Shown: positions 8,999-17,288 of the stretch, piece by piece
Layout: each line of letters begins with the position of its first letter
Position numbering within the stretch: position 1 is the first letter of the stretch
Virus record (IMG/VR): IMGVR_UViG_3300009553_000030
Coordinates: 1-50,891 of that record
DNA from: a virus
Strand: one strand, 5' to 3'
DNA length: 50,891 nt
Notes under the pieces: model-generated
Database searches by the model: none
What the model saw: the letters and a program-made list of their open reading frames with translations, nothing else
What the model was told of the DNA's origin: nothing
Position numbers and translations under genes: made by a program

Positions 8999-9658
8999 GT
9001 GGCATTTCCATCCTCTGCCATCGGCCTTTTCGAGATCGGCATCAGTCACATCGGCGCATCGATCATTCCGCCCGATGGCTTCGACTGGTATGCCACGCTC
9101 TACAGCCAGTATTCCAATAGCCCGACAATCGTTCAACTGACCAAGAACATGAGCGGATATCTCAACCCTCGTGCGAATATCTATCAATTCTACAAGTTGG
9201 TGTGGAACGTCGATACCGCCGAGGGCTATGGCCTCGACGTGTGGGGGCGCATCGTTGGCGTGGGGCGCGTCCTGGCGCTCGGTGCGACTGACTTCTTCGG
9301 TTTCACGGGGCCGCTCGGGGAAAGCGGCGTGCCGTTCAACCAAGGCATCTTCTACCATGGCACACCTCTGACCACGAACTACGCGCTTCTCGATGGTCCG
9401 TTCCGCACGCTGATCCTGGCGAAGGCGCTGGCGAACATCTGCAACGCGACGATCCCGGCGATCAACCAAATCCTCATCAACTTGTTCGGCGCCGACGGCC
9501 CGATGCCAGTCGCGGGAAATTCCTACGTGACCGATGGGGAGGACATGACCATGACCTACACGTTTAGCTCGCCGCTTGATCCGATCCAGGCCGCTATCGT
9601 GTTTCAGTCCGGCGTGTTACCGCGTCCGGCAGGCGTTTTCGCAACCGTGGTGGACTGA
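8999..9658 (+). CDS. DUF2612-type tail/baseplate protein
   Basis: A 219-residue protein beginning at GTG 8999, just after the fibre gene. The segments YNLNPRANIYQ-like SGYLNPRANIYQFYKLVWNV and GYGLDVWGRIVGVGRVL are typical of DUF2612 proteins, which take the place of P2 gpI after gpJ in this type of tail cluster and link fibres to the baseplate. RTLILAKALANICNATIPAI and a beta-rich C-terminus follow. The next gene starts 3 bp after its stop. Confidence 0.8.
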   Translation: MAFPSSAIGLFEIGISHIGASIIPPDGFDWYATLYSQYSNSPTIVQLTKNMSGYLNPRANIYQFYKLVWNVDTAEGYGLDVWGRIVGVGRVLALGATDFFGFTGPLGESGVPFNQGIFYHGTPLTTNYALLDGPFRTLILAKALANICNATIPAINQILINLFGADGPMPVAGNSYVTDGEDMTMTYTFSSPLDPIQAAIVFQSGVLPRPAGVFATVVD

Positions 9659-9661
9659 CCC

Positions 9662-10573
9662 ATGCAGGCATCGGATATCCCCTACAAGTTCGCTCAGCCA
9701 TGGGGCAATGCGGCGGGCGTGGGATACCTTACAGACCCGATCCCGACAACCGCGTCAGGCGGCGCGGCCTCGCAGTCCGAGGGCTTCCCGCCCATCACGG
9801 CGACGCCAACAGGCGCGGGTGGGATTCCGCCCGACATCGCGGATTTCAATGGCGCATTCTCCTATTTCTCGCTCTGGGATCGTTGGCAGCAGGCCGGCGG
9901 TTCGGTTCCCTACGATGCGACGTTTCAGTCCGATATCGGCGGCTATCCGGCCGGTGCCCGCGTGCGCTCGGCTTCCGGCCTGTATGACTGGCTGTGCCTG
10001 GTTGATGACAATGTGACCAATCCCGAAACGGGCGGCGCCGGCTGGCAGGCGCTCAAAACCTATCTGACGATCAGCGAAACGACGATCGTGGCCGCCGCGT
10101 CGCAAACCATCTTGCTGCCCGCAGCATATGAGCGTTTCCGCCTGACCATTCAAAATGGCGTCGTCAGCACGGCAGCGAACAATATCCAGATCGTTCTTTC
10201 CAGCGACGGCGGCGGATCGTTCCTGACCGCGGCGAATTACACCTACATTCAAAACGTGGCCGATACGTCTGGCGGCGGAACGGGAACGATCGTCGGCAAT
10301 CTGGTGGCGACAGCGATACCGCTTTCGTCATTGCTCCCGGCGAACAATACGGGCGGCCCGTGGGACGCGACGTTTGATCTCTGGCCGGGAACCGGATCAG
10401 CGGCACCGCGCATCTATGGTAATGCCAATGGCGTGGACAGCGCGATGAACGCGATCGGCGGATTTTTCATGGGATCGTGGGGCGGCGCTCCGGCGACGAT
10501 GAACGCGCTCCGGTTGCAAACGCTGGCTGGAACAATCAGCCTGAAAGCCATTCTTGAAGGGCTTCCGGCTTAA
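9662..10573 (+). CDS. Tail fibre protein with conserved attachment domain
   Basis: A 303-residue protein opening with SDIPYKFAQPWGNAAGVGYL and then SEGFPPITATPTGAGGIPP. This is a well-known attachment module found at the N-termini of many phage tail fibres (the pattern F..PW...A......IP.....DGFPP....P...GG.PP). Residues beyond about 135 are a beta-rich tip domain unlike the other fibres here. It sits directly after the DUF2612 protein, the usual fibre position. Probably receptor-binding. Confidence 0.8.
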   Translation: MQASDIPYKFAQPWGNAAGVGYLTDPIPTTASGGAASQSEGFPPITATPTGAGGIPPDIADFNGAFSYFSLWDRWQQAGGSVPYDATFQSDIGGYPAGARVRSASGLYDWLCLVDDNVTNPETGGAGWQALKTYLTISETTIVAAASQTILLPAAYERFRLTIQNGVVSTAANNIQIVLSSDGGGSFLTAANYTYIQNVADTSGGGTGTIVGNLVATAIPLSSLLPANNTGGPWDATFDLWPGTGSAAPRIYGNANGVDSAMNAIGGFFMGSWGGAPATMNALRLQTLAGTISLKAILEGLPA

Positions 10574-10590
10574 CCAAAGGAAACGCGCGC

Positions 10591-10848
10591 ATGGCCAGCA
10601 TACCTCAGATCAACCCCTTCAGTTTCGTGCCCATGACCGCGAACACGGTCTATGCACCTGGAAACGGCATCCAGCTAAATGCGTCGGTAGCGGGCACCGT
10701 GACGCTGACGGGCACAGATGGAAGCACGATCGTCGTCTCACTCGACACCGCCAATGTCGATAAAATCTATCCATATTCCGTTATAAAATGGGTAGCAGGA
10801 ACGGCGACGGTCGCGAGGGTCTATAATCTGATGACCCGCGCGTCATGA
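10591..10848 (+). CDS. Small virion-type protein, 85 residues
   Basis: The frame begins with ATG 10591, preceded by an AAAGGAAA ribosome site at about 10577. The protein is short, rich in Val/Thr and probably all beta (NASVAGTVTLTGTDGSTIVV). No family is recognised. Its stop overlaps the following start (ATGA at 10845), and it lies between a tail fibre and a lectin-like protein. It may be a fibre accessory or capping protein, but this is a guess from position. Confidence 0.6.
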   Translation: MASIPQINPFSFVPMTANTVYAPGNGIQLNASVAGTVTLTGTDGSTIVVSLDTANVDKIYPYSVIKWVAGTATVARVYNLMTRAS

Positions 10849-11633
10849 CGGGAGCCGTAAGCCTTGGTCTCGGTATCGGAATATCGGAACTCGGTCTGAT
10901 CGAAAGCGCGCCCGCCGGGGGCGGCCCGGCGCCGTATCACGCGGATGCGGTGCATTTTGATGGAAACACGTTTTTGTCAATAGCGTCGCTGGCGGCCACG
11001 AACAATTCTCGTTTTTCCATATCTGGGTGGATCAAACTCGCGGCTGCCGATTTAGGAAACGGATGGTCTTTACTGGCGAACGACACTCAGAACAACGATG
11101 GTATCTTCGATTTCAGGTCCGATATAATCGTGGAATGTAAATTCGTCTCGCCGTCCGCTGGCGCATCCACCGTGATTGTGAGCAATGAGGTTACGTCCGA
11201 AGTCTGGGTGAACTTCATCTTCAGTGTGGATAACTCCGCGCAGCAAGCTGCCCTTTATATAAACGACACCGCTATAACCTTTTCTGCCACGAACTTTCCT
11301 TCTCCGGCGGTCAATTTTTTATACAACGGACTGGACTGTTTCTTCGGTTCCGATGGTTATGGCGATAACGGGATAGCTGATTTCGCGGATTGTCGTGCTC
11401 AGATCGGAACAAGTTGGCTGGATGGAGGCGGCCTCATACCAGAAGCAACGAGACGTTTATTTATTGATGCGGGCGGCAAACCGGTGGACCCGGCGACTGC
11501 CACGGGAACTTTGGGCGCTCCGACAATACTGTTCTCCGGGGACGCGACGGGGTTCGGGACCAATCAGGGGACTGGTGGGACGTTCACTACGACCGGCACC
11601 CTGACCAACGCCAGCACAAGCCCGAGCGACTGA
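10845..11633 (+). CDS. LamG/concanavalin-like domain protein
   Basis: A 262-residue protein. The pattern FDGNTFLSIASLAATNNSRF followed by SISGWIKL, then EVWVNFIFSVDNSAQQAALY is typical of LamG or concanavalin A-like jelly rolls, which bind sugars or glycoproteins. The C-terminus is a low-complexity Gly/Thr tail. Parts of the gene (10960-11340) are more A/T-rich than the flanks. It is the last gene of the fibre cluster and may be a variable receptor-binding or decoration protein. Confidence 0.65.
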   Translation: MTGAVSLGLGIGISELGLIESAPAGGGPAPYHADAVHFDGNTFLSIASLAATNNSRFSISGWIKLAAADLGNGWSLLANDTQNNDGIFDFRSDIIVECKFVSPSAGASTVIVSNEVTSEVWVNFIFSVDNSAQQAALYINDTAITFSATNFPSPAVNFLYNGLDCFFGSDGYGDNGIADFADCRAQIGTSWLDGGGLIPEATRRLFIDAGGKPVDPATATGTLGAPTILFSGDATGFGTNQGTGGTFTTTGTLTNASTSPSD

Positions 11634-11720
11634 TGCCCAAGCCGCCCCGCGATGTCCGAGGATGAACCCAGCGACGTCGAGTTCGGCCGAGGCCGATGAA
11701 CCAAGTGAGACGGAGGACGA

Positions 11721-12104
11721 ATGAACGCAGAGTTTGGGTACTTCGTAGATCATCTGCCGAGTATCATTGGGGCGATTTTCGCCGGGTTCGTGCTACTTCG
11801 ACAGGCAGGGACCAAAACAACGATTGCCAGGATCGATAAGACGACAGAGGCAACGCGCACCGATATTCGCAACGGTATCGGCGAGAAGATCGCCACGAAA
11901 GTGGTTGAACATGTCGGGCCTGGTTTGGAGGTCGTGGTAAGCAACGCCACCGACAAGGCCGCTGACAGGGTTGAGCAAAAGGCATCTCTGGCCGCTACGA
12001 TCGCCGCTGATAAAATCGAACAAAAAGCAACCGAAGTCGCCGCCAAACTGGCCGAATGGGACGGGACGGAACGCCGCTCCGGCGTCGATCGTCGGCAACC
12101 GTAA
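11721..12104 (+). CDS. Membrane-anchored coiled-coil protein
   Basis: A 127-residue protein with a good ribosome site (GGAGG shortly before ATG 11721). Residues about 10-27 are a transmembrane helix (LPSIIGAIFAGFVLL). The rest is a long Ala/Lys/Glu helix, probably coiled coil. It ends in WDGTERRSGVDRRQP, an Arg-rich tail of the ERRxGxDRR type that recurs on many unrelated bacterial and phage proteins. Together with the next two membrane genes it forms a cassette in the place where lysis genes often sit, but no holin or spanin family is recognised. Confidence 0.6.
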   Translation: MNAEFGYFVDHLPSIIGAIFAGFVLLRQAGTKTTIARIDKTTEATRTDIRNGIGEKIATKVVEHVGPGLEVVVSNATDKAADRVEQKASLAATIAADKIEQKATEVAAKLAEWDGTERRSGVDRRQP

Positions 12105-12115
12105 GGAACAAGAGA

Positions 12116-12283
12116 ATGGGACTGATACTTCTGATCGTCGTTCTGATCCTGGTCTTTGGTGGAGGTGGCGGATGGTATGCCCATCGGACTTATGATGGCA
12201 GTCCGCTTTACACGGGAGGCGGCATTCTGGTGCCAATCCTGATCGTCATTCTCGTGCTATATCTACTGGGATTCAGAATTTAG
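12116..12283 (+). CDS. Small two-helix membrane peptide, DUF3309-like
   Basis: The frame from ATG 12116 gives 55 residues: a hydrophobic helix (GLILLIVVLILVFGGGGG), a short polar loop containing the Trp-Tyr pair, and a second helix (LVPILIVILVLYLLGFRI). This is the layout of the DUF3309 family, small membrane proteins frequent in alphaproteobacteria and their phages. A ribosome site AAGGAACAAGAG precedes the start. The longer upstream reading would enter the previous gene. A holin-like role is possible but unproven. Confidence 0.65.
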   Translation: MGLILLIVVLILVFGGGGGWYAHRTYDGSPLYTGGGILVPILIVILVLYLLGFRI

Positions 12284-12606
12284 TGGACGCAGCGACCCTC
12301 ACAGCCATCGCCGCTATCGTTGCCGCTGTCGCCGGTCCTCTGACCGCATGGATACAGGGGCGCCGCACCATGGCGAAGGTCGCGGACGTTGAACAAAAGA
12401 TCGATGGTCCGTTGACGGCCTTGATCGCTTCGATCCGGGCCGAGGCCGAGGTCAAGATCGCCGTCGCGGAGGAAAACACGCGGCGGGCGTTCCGAGATGG
12501 CCGGGAACGCGAGCGGGGTTCTCCCATGGCGACAAAGGCGGATGTAGAGGCGGGGACAAAGACGGTAACGGATGCCGTGGCCGCGATCCCTCCCGTTCCG
12601 CCGTAA
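12283..12606 (+). CDS. Membrane-anchored helical protein
   Basis: A 107-residue protein whose GTG start shares a base with the TAG of the previous gene. It has one N-terminal helix long enough to span the membrane (ATLTAIAAIVAAVAGPLTAW) and then a charged alpha-helical body with a Pro-rich end (AIPPVPP). The layout resembles an i-spanin, but no partner o-spanin with a lipobox was found, so this is only a suggestion. Coupled to the winged-helix gene by a TAATG overlap. Confidence 0.55.
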   Translation: MDAATLTAIAAIVAAVAGPLTAWIQGRRTMAKVADVEQKIDGPLTALIASIRAEAEVKIAVAEENTRRAFRDGRERERGSPMATKADVEAGTKTVTDAVAAIPPVPP

Positions 12607-12971
12607 TGGATGCCCTCTCAGACCTTCGCGAGCGTATCGGCGTGTTGGAGGAAGAAAACCGTCAGTTGCGGGCCGTCCATGAACTCTCGATCCCCGCGCG
12701 ATATGGCAACCTCCCCCTCTCTCGCACCGAAGTCCAACTGCTTTGGGCGTTGGAGAGCGCGGCCACAAACCGCGTATGCTCGGTCGATTATCTGATCGAC
12801 CGCATAGGTAAGGCGACGGCCGATGACCAACCGATAGCGGCCACCTCGTTGAAAGTTTACATTTGCCGCCTTCGGAGGAAAATCCAGCCGATGAAAATCC
12901 GGAATGCATTCGGTGAAGGCTACTGGCTCGATGAAGATATCAAGTCAGCCTTGCGTGAGATGCGAGGCTGA
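12606..12971 (+). CDS. PhoB/OmpR-type winged-helix DNA-binding protein
   Basis: A 121-residue protein. Residues 1-25 form a short coiled coil (LRERIGVLEEENRQLRA). The rest is an OmpR/PhoB effector-type winged helix: LSRTEVQLLWAL, then a VDYLIDRIG turn, the recognition-helix region SLKVYICRLRRKI, and the wing ending GEGYWL. There is no receiver domain, so it is not a standard response regulator. Such stand-alone proteins are frequent in alphaproteobacterial phages and probably act as transcription regulators. It is the only DNA-binding protein seen in the distal late region. Confidence 0.8.
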   Translation: MDALSDLRERIGVLEEENRQLRAVHELSIPARYGNLPLSRTEVQLLWALESAATNRVCSVDYLIDRIGKATADDQPIAATSLKVYICRLRRKIQPMKIRNAFGEGYWLDEDIKSALREMRG

Positions 12972-12985
12972 GGCATAGGATCGCC

Positions 12986-13378
12986 ATGCCCGCTGATGTG
13001 AACCCCGCCCTTCGCGCTGAATTGATGGCCGCTCTGGCGGTCCTGGAGCCTCAGATACGGGGGCTGCATGACCTCGCGGCCGTGTCCATCTCGCCGGAAC
13101 TGCTGACGCAGATCGACGCGCAGATCGCCTCCCGCGAGCGTCGGCGCGATCTGATCCAGGCCGTCCTGGCGAGCCTGGACGCAGCGAACGCGGCGAACGA
13201 CGCGCTGGCATCCGACGGTTACCCGGCGCTGCCGAACGCCTCGCTGCCGGCCGGATTGTTCGCGGAACTCCAGGGCGAGGAAACTGATCTTGATGCCGCC
13301 GTGGCCATTTTCGAGGAAACTCTGCCGGCCACTATCGTGTCTGTTGATTTGGGTGCGCCAACAGACAAGCCGCTGTAG
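12986..13378 (+). CDS. Unrecognised helical protein, 130 residues
   Basis: The protein from ATG 12986 is almost all alpha-helical and acidic (ALLAVLEPQIRGLHDLAAVS-like start; SRERRRDLIQAVLASLDAAN centrally). It ends with IVSVDLGAPTDKPL, very like the end of the next protein (VVALDLGAATEKP). No domain is recognised. It lies between the winged-helix gene and an Ig-like protein at the very end of the late operon. Confidence 0.6.
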   Translation: MPADVNPALRAELMAALAVLEPQIRGLHDLAAVSISPELLTQIDAQIASRERRRDLIQAVLASLDAANAANDALASDGYPALPNASLPAGLFAELQGEETDLDAAVAIFEETLPATIVSVDLGAPTDKPL

Positions 13379-13409
13379 CGCTCATAGCGAACCGAGAAAG
13401 AGAAAATCG

Positions 13410-13748
13410 ATGATCAACGCAACAACGGATCAGGAATGGTTGGCGGCATCCGTCGGGTTCAAGAACGCTCGCGGCGAGCCGGCGCCCGTCGAGGCCGGAT
13501 CGGTCGTTTGGGCCTCGTCGGATGATACGGTCCTCGCGGTCACCCCCTCCGCTGACGGCATGACGGCATCGGTCAAGACGGTGGCGCCCGGTGGTCCGGC
13601 TCGGATCACAGTGAGTGCGGATGCTGACATTGGCTCCGGCGTGCAGACCATTACCGGCTTCACTGACGACGTGACCGTGACGCTAGGCCCGAACAGTGCG
13701 GCGAGCGTTGTGGCTCTGGACCTCGGCGCCGCTACCGAAAAGCCGTAA
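13410..13748 (+). CDS. Ig-like (Big-type) domain protein
   Basis: The ATG at 13410 (after GAAAGAGAAAA) gives 112 residues. The pattern GSVVWASSDDTVLAVTPSAD, GMTASVKTVAPGGPARITVS is that of a bacterial Ig-like fold, commonly displayed on phage virions. It ends with VVALDLGAATEKP, closely matching the end of the preceding protein. It is the last gene before the terminator at 13771. A head or tail decoration role is an inference. Confidence 0.65.
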   Translation: MINATTDQEWLAASVGFKNARGEPAPVEAGSVVWASSDDTVLAVTPSADGMTASVKTVAPGGPARITVSADADIGSGVQTITGFTDDVTVTLGPNSAASVVALDLGAATEKP

Positions 13749-13770
13749 GATCACACCGGATCGGCAACAG

Positions 13771-13800
13771 CCCCGTCACTCAGGTGGCGGGGTTTTTGTT
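13771..13800 (+). terminator. Rho-independent terminator of the late operon
   Basis: CCCCGTCAC (13771-13779) pairs with GTGGCGGGG (13784-13792), nine pairs with one G-T wobble, around the four-base loop TCAG. TTTTTGTT follows. It lies 22 bases after the last rightward gene and between convergent operons, so it ends the rightward late transcript. Confidence 0.88.
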
Positions 13801-13851
13801 CGTGCATTCCACGATCCGACCGCCTCTCGACGGTCGGTGTTCGTGGTCAGT

Positions 13852-14112
13852 TCAATCTGGCATCTTTCTGCCTGGATAGTTGTCGGCTTCAAGTGCAAGG
13901 CGTCGCATATTATCAGCTAAGTCCAGATCGCCGGTCTGTTCGGCTGAATTCGCATACGCTCGAAGCGCCACCGGGGTATTGATGTCTTTCAGTTTCAGCA
14001 CAACAAAGTCGTCTGTCGGGTCTTTGATGTGAGTGATCTTCCCGCCTTTCCAGTTCTCGACGATTGAGAATTTGCCGGTCGTTTTGCTGTCGTCATACCT
14101 GTCCAGGATCAT
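13852..14112 (-). CDS. Unrecognised small protein, 86 residues
   Basis: The start was set at ATG 14112 because AAGGAG lies 6-8 bases upstream; a second ATG at 14139 overlaps the previous stop and would add nine residues. The sequence begins MILDRYDDSKTTGKFSIVEN and ends in a helical part (LADNMRRLALEADNYPGRKM). No family is recognised. Last gene of the leftward operon that starts at 19090. Confidence 0.6.
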   Translation of the reverse strand: MILDRYDDSKTTGKFSIVENWKGGKITHIKDPTDDFVVLKLKDINTPVALRAYANSAEQTGDLDLADNMRRLALEADNYPGRKMPD

Positions 14113-14138
14113 ATCAATCTCCTTTTGCTTGGGTTGCA

Positions 14139-16304
14139 TTAAACGGCGGCTCGCAGAACGGCTTCTCTGGCCTTCCCGGCCCGCGACACTTCGCCCCATA
14201 GCGGAGGCTCCATGCCATTGAGTTTGCGGGCGTCGGCGATGAAGTCTGGCGAGTTCCCGATCGCCACGAGATCAGCGATCGTTTTGCAGTTGGCGAAGTT
14301 GGCCAACATCGCATCGGCCAGTTCCCGTGCCGGAGATTTGATCGGTTCGTCAGGCACGTCCGGCAGTTCGGGCAACGCAGGCCGCTCCGCTTCCACCAAC
14401 GCCGCCCGCTTCGCTTTGATCGCCGCCTCAATCTTGGCGTGGACGCCAAGCGACAGCCCAAGGATTTTCTTGATCTCGTCTTTCGTGCCGTCGAAAGCGA
14501 GCCACGCATCCAAATCCTTGACGCTCGCCATCGCCGTCACGTCGCGCATCAGGCCCTCGGCCAGTAATCCAGGGTCAGGCTCCGCGCCACGCGCCGGCGG
14601 TGGGCTGAGAGCCTTCTGGCGGTCCTCCACGAGAGCCTTGCACGCGAGGCGATGCGACGGCGGAAACTTCTCATAGACGGCACCATTCACGTCGATCACG
14701 TGATTGATCGCCTCGGGCGTCGTGGCAGCCCCAAGCGCCGCGGTCAGGCCAGCCTTGTATTTGTCGTAATCGGCCTTCGTGGGCTTCGCTGGCGGCGCGA
14801 ACACGACAGCGGGATCGACGGGCATGTCCATGGGCAGCGTGGGGCTATCAAGGGCGTTTAACCCCTGTGAAGGGTCTTTCAGGGTGTTTAAGGGTGTTCC
14901 TAAGCCACGCGCCGCCGCGATGATGGCGGCAACCCCAGGCGTCTGCTGCGCCCGCTGTAGCGCATCGTGGTTGGCGCGATCAAACAATTCCAGATCAGCG
15001 GGGAACATCGTCTCACGCGCCTCGGCATAAGCTCGGGCGAAGGCGACCGGATCGGTGATGGGTTCGATCACGCCATCTTCGGTCGGGATTTCGCTGCCCT
15101 CGCCGTCAACGAGGTATTCGGAAAACGACCCGTCGACGACTGGGCCAGATCCGGCCATATTTTGGTTGAGCCCTGGCGACAAGTCCTTATTTGACGGGGA
15201 TTTGTCTGCGTCGACGACTAGGCGGGATTGCGAGTTTGGATCCGGCTGTCTTGGCGCATCTCCCCAACGATCGTCAGGGATACCGTCCGCCGGCGTCTGG
15301 CGAGCCTGCTGACGCTCCGCATCCGTAGGCGCGGCTTGTCCATTGGCTTTCGGATCGGGCTTGCCCTCAGCCTGCCTGGTTGGCGCGGGGCGGCTCGTTT
15401 TCGCCGGACCTGACGACTTCACGCTCTCCCGCGTTGGCTCCTCGGCGGGAATGGGCGGGATTAGACCAAGTGCGATGCATGACGCCAGGAAATCACCCAT
15501 GTTCTTCGTGCGCGCGGCCTCGGACAGACCGGCGATCTGGTCAAGCAGTAGGGTATCCAGCACGTCACGATTGATGGCCACGCCCTGCGCCGCGCCATAC
15601 CGGAGCACGCCATCGCGTTTCTCGGCCAGGACCGATCCCGTGATGACTTCGTTCTTGCCAATCCCCTTCATGCTTTCCATCCATTCAAGCTGGATGGCCT
15701 GCGGAATGACCATGAGAATACCGTTACGTTGCGCCTTCGATTGAGCGATCGTCGCGAAGTGTGCCTTTTCGCGCCAGCGACCTTCCTGACCGTTCTTCCC
15801 CGCGATCCATTCGAACTGACCCTCGAATTTTGCCGCCATCATCGAGTTGCCGGAATTGATGTCCTGGACCTCACACACGGCCTCGTAACCGTCCGGCTCT
15901 TTCTCAAGTTCGGGTAGCACGCTCGTTTGCATGGACGGTTGCACACCAGGCGCCGCATACGTTGTGAACACGAATAGTTTCCCGATCTTGCGCGTGCTGG
16001 AAACCAGCCGATGCTTGATCTTGCCGTAATGGGAGGCAAGTTCACGCGCACCAACGGCGCTGATGCCGCGCACCACAGAGCCGCCAATCGAGAAGTCATA
16101 CACGAACTTCGAGGACCGTGCGCCGCCCATGATCTCATCCTGGATCAGTCGCGTGTCTCGCTGATCCATGACATGCCACGCCTCGGCATCGAAGCCGGAT
16201 TGCACGGTCTGTTCGATCACGCGTTCCAGCAGGATGTCATGTCGCGCCTTGGGACTGGCGATGCCGACATGCGCGGCACTCTGGCCTTGTTCCGTTTCAC
16301 TCAC
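14139..16304 (-). CDS. Large recombination-type phage protein with long linker
   Basis: The 721-residue reading starts at GTG 16304, which has AAGGAA 7-9 bases upstream; the open frame extends to 16469 but the extra part overlaps the exonuclease gene. Residues about 50-285 form a conserved block: FVYDFSIGGSVVRGISAVGA, RELASHYGKIKHRLVSSTRK, then IAQSKAQRNGILMVIPQAIQ. I recognise this block from other alphaproteobacterial phages near recombination genes, but know no assigned activity. Annealing-protein function is only a guess from its place next to an exonuclease. Residues about 290-400 are a Pro/Gln/Lys-rich disordered linker, and the C-terminal 300 residues are helical with short repeats (EAERPALPELPDVPDEPIKS). 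Confidence 0.7.
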   Translation of the reverse strand: MSETEQGQSAAHVGIASPKARHDILLERVIEQTVQSGFDAEAWHVMDQRDTRLIQDEIMGGARSSKFVYDFSIGGSVVRGISAVGARELASHYGKIKHRLVSSTRKIGKLFVFTTYAAPGVQPSMQTSVLPELEKEPDGYEAVCEVQDINSGNSMMAAKFEGQFEWIAGKNGQEGRWREKAHFATIAQSKAQRNGILMVIPQAIQLEWMESMKGIGKNEVITGSVLAEKRDGVLRYGAAQGVAINRDVLDTLLLDQIAGLSEAARTKNMGDFLASCIALGLIPPIPAEEPTRESVKSSGPAKTSRPAPTRQAEGKPDPKANGQAAPTDAERQQARQTPADGIPDDRWGDAPRQPDPNSQSRLVVDADKSPSNKDLSPGLNQNMAGSGPVVDGSFSEYLVDGEGSEIPTEDGVIEPITDPVAFARAYAEARETMFPADLELFDRANHDALQRAQQTPGVAAIIAAARGLGTPLNTLKDPSQGLNALDSPTLPMDMPVDPAVVFAPPAKPTKADYDKYKAGLTAALGAATTPEAINHVIDVNGAVYEKFPPSHRLACKALVEDRQKALSPPPARGAEPDPGLLAEGLMRDVTAMASVKDLDAWLAFDGTKDEIKKILGLSLGVHAKIEAAIKAKRAALVEAERPALPELPDVPDEPIKSPARELADAMLANFANCKTIADLVAIGNSPDFIADARKLNGMEPPLWGEVSRAGKAREAVLRAAV

Positions 16305-16338
16305 GTTGCAGTTCCTTTCAGGGGATTGTCGCGTCGCT

Positions 16339-16998
16339 TCAGGCGCCCGCGTGTGATTTAGCATACCGGATTTTTGGTTCGATTGGTATACCACTTTCGA
16401 CCAGTTTACGAAAAACAGCCAACGTCGCGCGAGCATCAGCCATTGACGAATGAGCGTCCTCGAAGTCACAGCCGAAGAAATGCCGATATGCTTCGATTAG
16501 TTTTGGTTGTTTGAACGCGTAACGGCCAGATGCCATCTGTTTGCCGGTCGGAGGTAATTTGAATACCTCAATGAAGTCGGCCTGAGTGCAGACGTTCTTC
16601 GTGGCCTCGAATAAATCAGGCATCTGGTGTCTACGCAACTCGCCTCTCATGATCTTGAGATCAAAAATACAATTATGACAGACCACGATCCATCCATTGG
16701 TGATGTATTCGGAATAGATCGAAAGCACGTCGCGCACGTTGATGCCCTTATCAAGCGCCATCTGCGTCGTGATGCCGTTGACGGCGATCGCGCCGGCGGT
16801 CATCTCCCAACCCTCTGGCCGTATCAGTGCGGTGATGCTCTGATCCTCATCGACTTCCAGGTCTGGTGTCGTCACAAGCGCCGTGAAACTGACAAGGCGC
16901 GGCTGGCCTGGATGATCGGCGGGAGGCGGTGGTTCGCCTTTCTTGGCATACATCGGGAGGCCGGATGTTTCGGTATCGATCACGACGTAGCGAGGCAT
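16339..16998 (-). CDS. DnaQ-like DEDDh 3'-5' exonuclease
   Basis: A 219-residue protein with the four expected motifs: DTETSG at residues 8-13 (Exo I, D and E), HNCIFDLKIM near 108 (Exo II), and HSSMADARATLAVF near 185-198 (Exo III, H and D). This is the proofreading-exonuclease fold, acting on single-stranded 3' ends. AAAGGAAA precedes the ATG at 16998. It lies directly upstream of the recombination-type protein, which fits a role in phage recombination or DNA degradation. No polymerase domain is attached. Confidence 0.9.
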   Translation of the reverse strand: MPRYVVIDTETSGLPMYAKKGEPPPPADHPGQPRLVSFTALVTTPDLEVDEDQSITALIRPEGWEMTAGAIAVNGITTQMALDKGINVRDVLSIYSEYITNGWIVVCHNCIFDLKIMRGELRRHQMPDLFEATKNVCTQADFIEVFKLPPTGKQMASGRYAFKQPKLIEAYRHFFGCDFEDAHSSMADARATLAVFRKLVESGIPIEPKIRYAKSHAGA

Positions 16999-17009
16999 GG
17001 TATTTCCTT

Positions 17010-17285
17010 TCAGAATGAGACTTCTTCGGGCAGATCAGGGTCAGCCGGTGGCATTGCTATCGGCACAGCGGCTTGGGGTTGCTCGATCTCGACGGAAGGC
17101 TCAATCACGTCGATCAGTTGAGCGCCCGTGACAATCGGATCGCCACCATTTACGAATACGAACGGATCGCCATAACGCGGGTTGGCAACCTCCCGCATCC
17201 GGCTTGCGATGCCGAGAAGGGCAATCGCATCCTCGTGCGAGATCGCATAATTCGTATAGCCAATCTGCACCATTAGCGTCTTCAT
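17010..17285 (-). CDS. Unrecognised small protein, 91 residues
   Basis: It starts at ATG 17285 with AGGAGATAATCC just upstream. The N-terminal half reads MKTLMVQIGYTNYAISHEDA followed by a helix (ALLGIASRMREVA), and the C-terminus is acidic and Pro-rich (PPADPDLPEEVSF), typical of disordered tails. No family is recognised. It lies between a DUF1351-like protein and the exonuclease. Confidence 0.55.
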   Translation of the reverse strand: MKTLMVQIGYTNYAISHEDAIALLGIASRMREVANPRYGDPFVFVNGGDPIVTGAQLIDVIEPSVEIEQPQAAVPIAMPPADPDLPEEVSF

Positions 17286-17288
17286 GGA

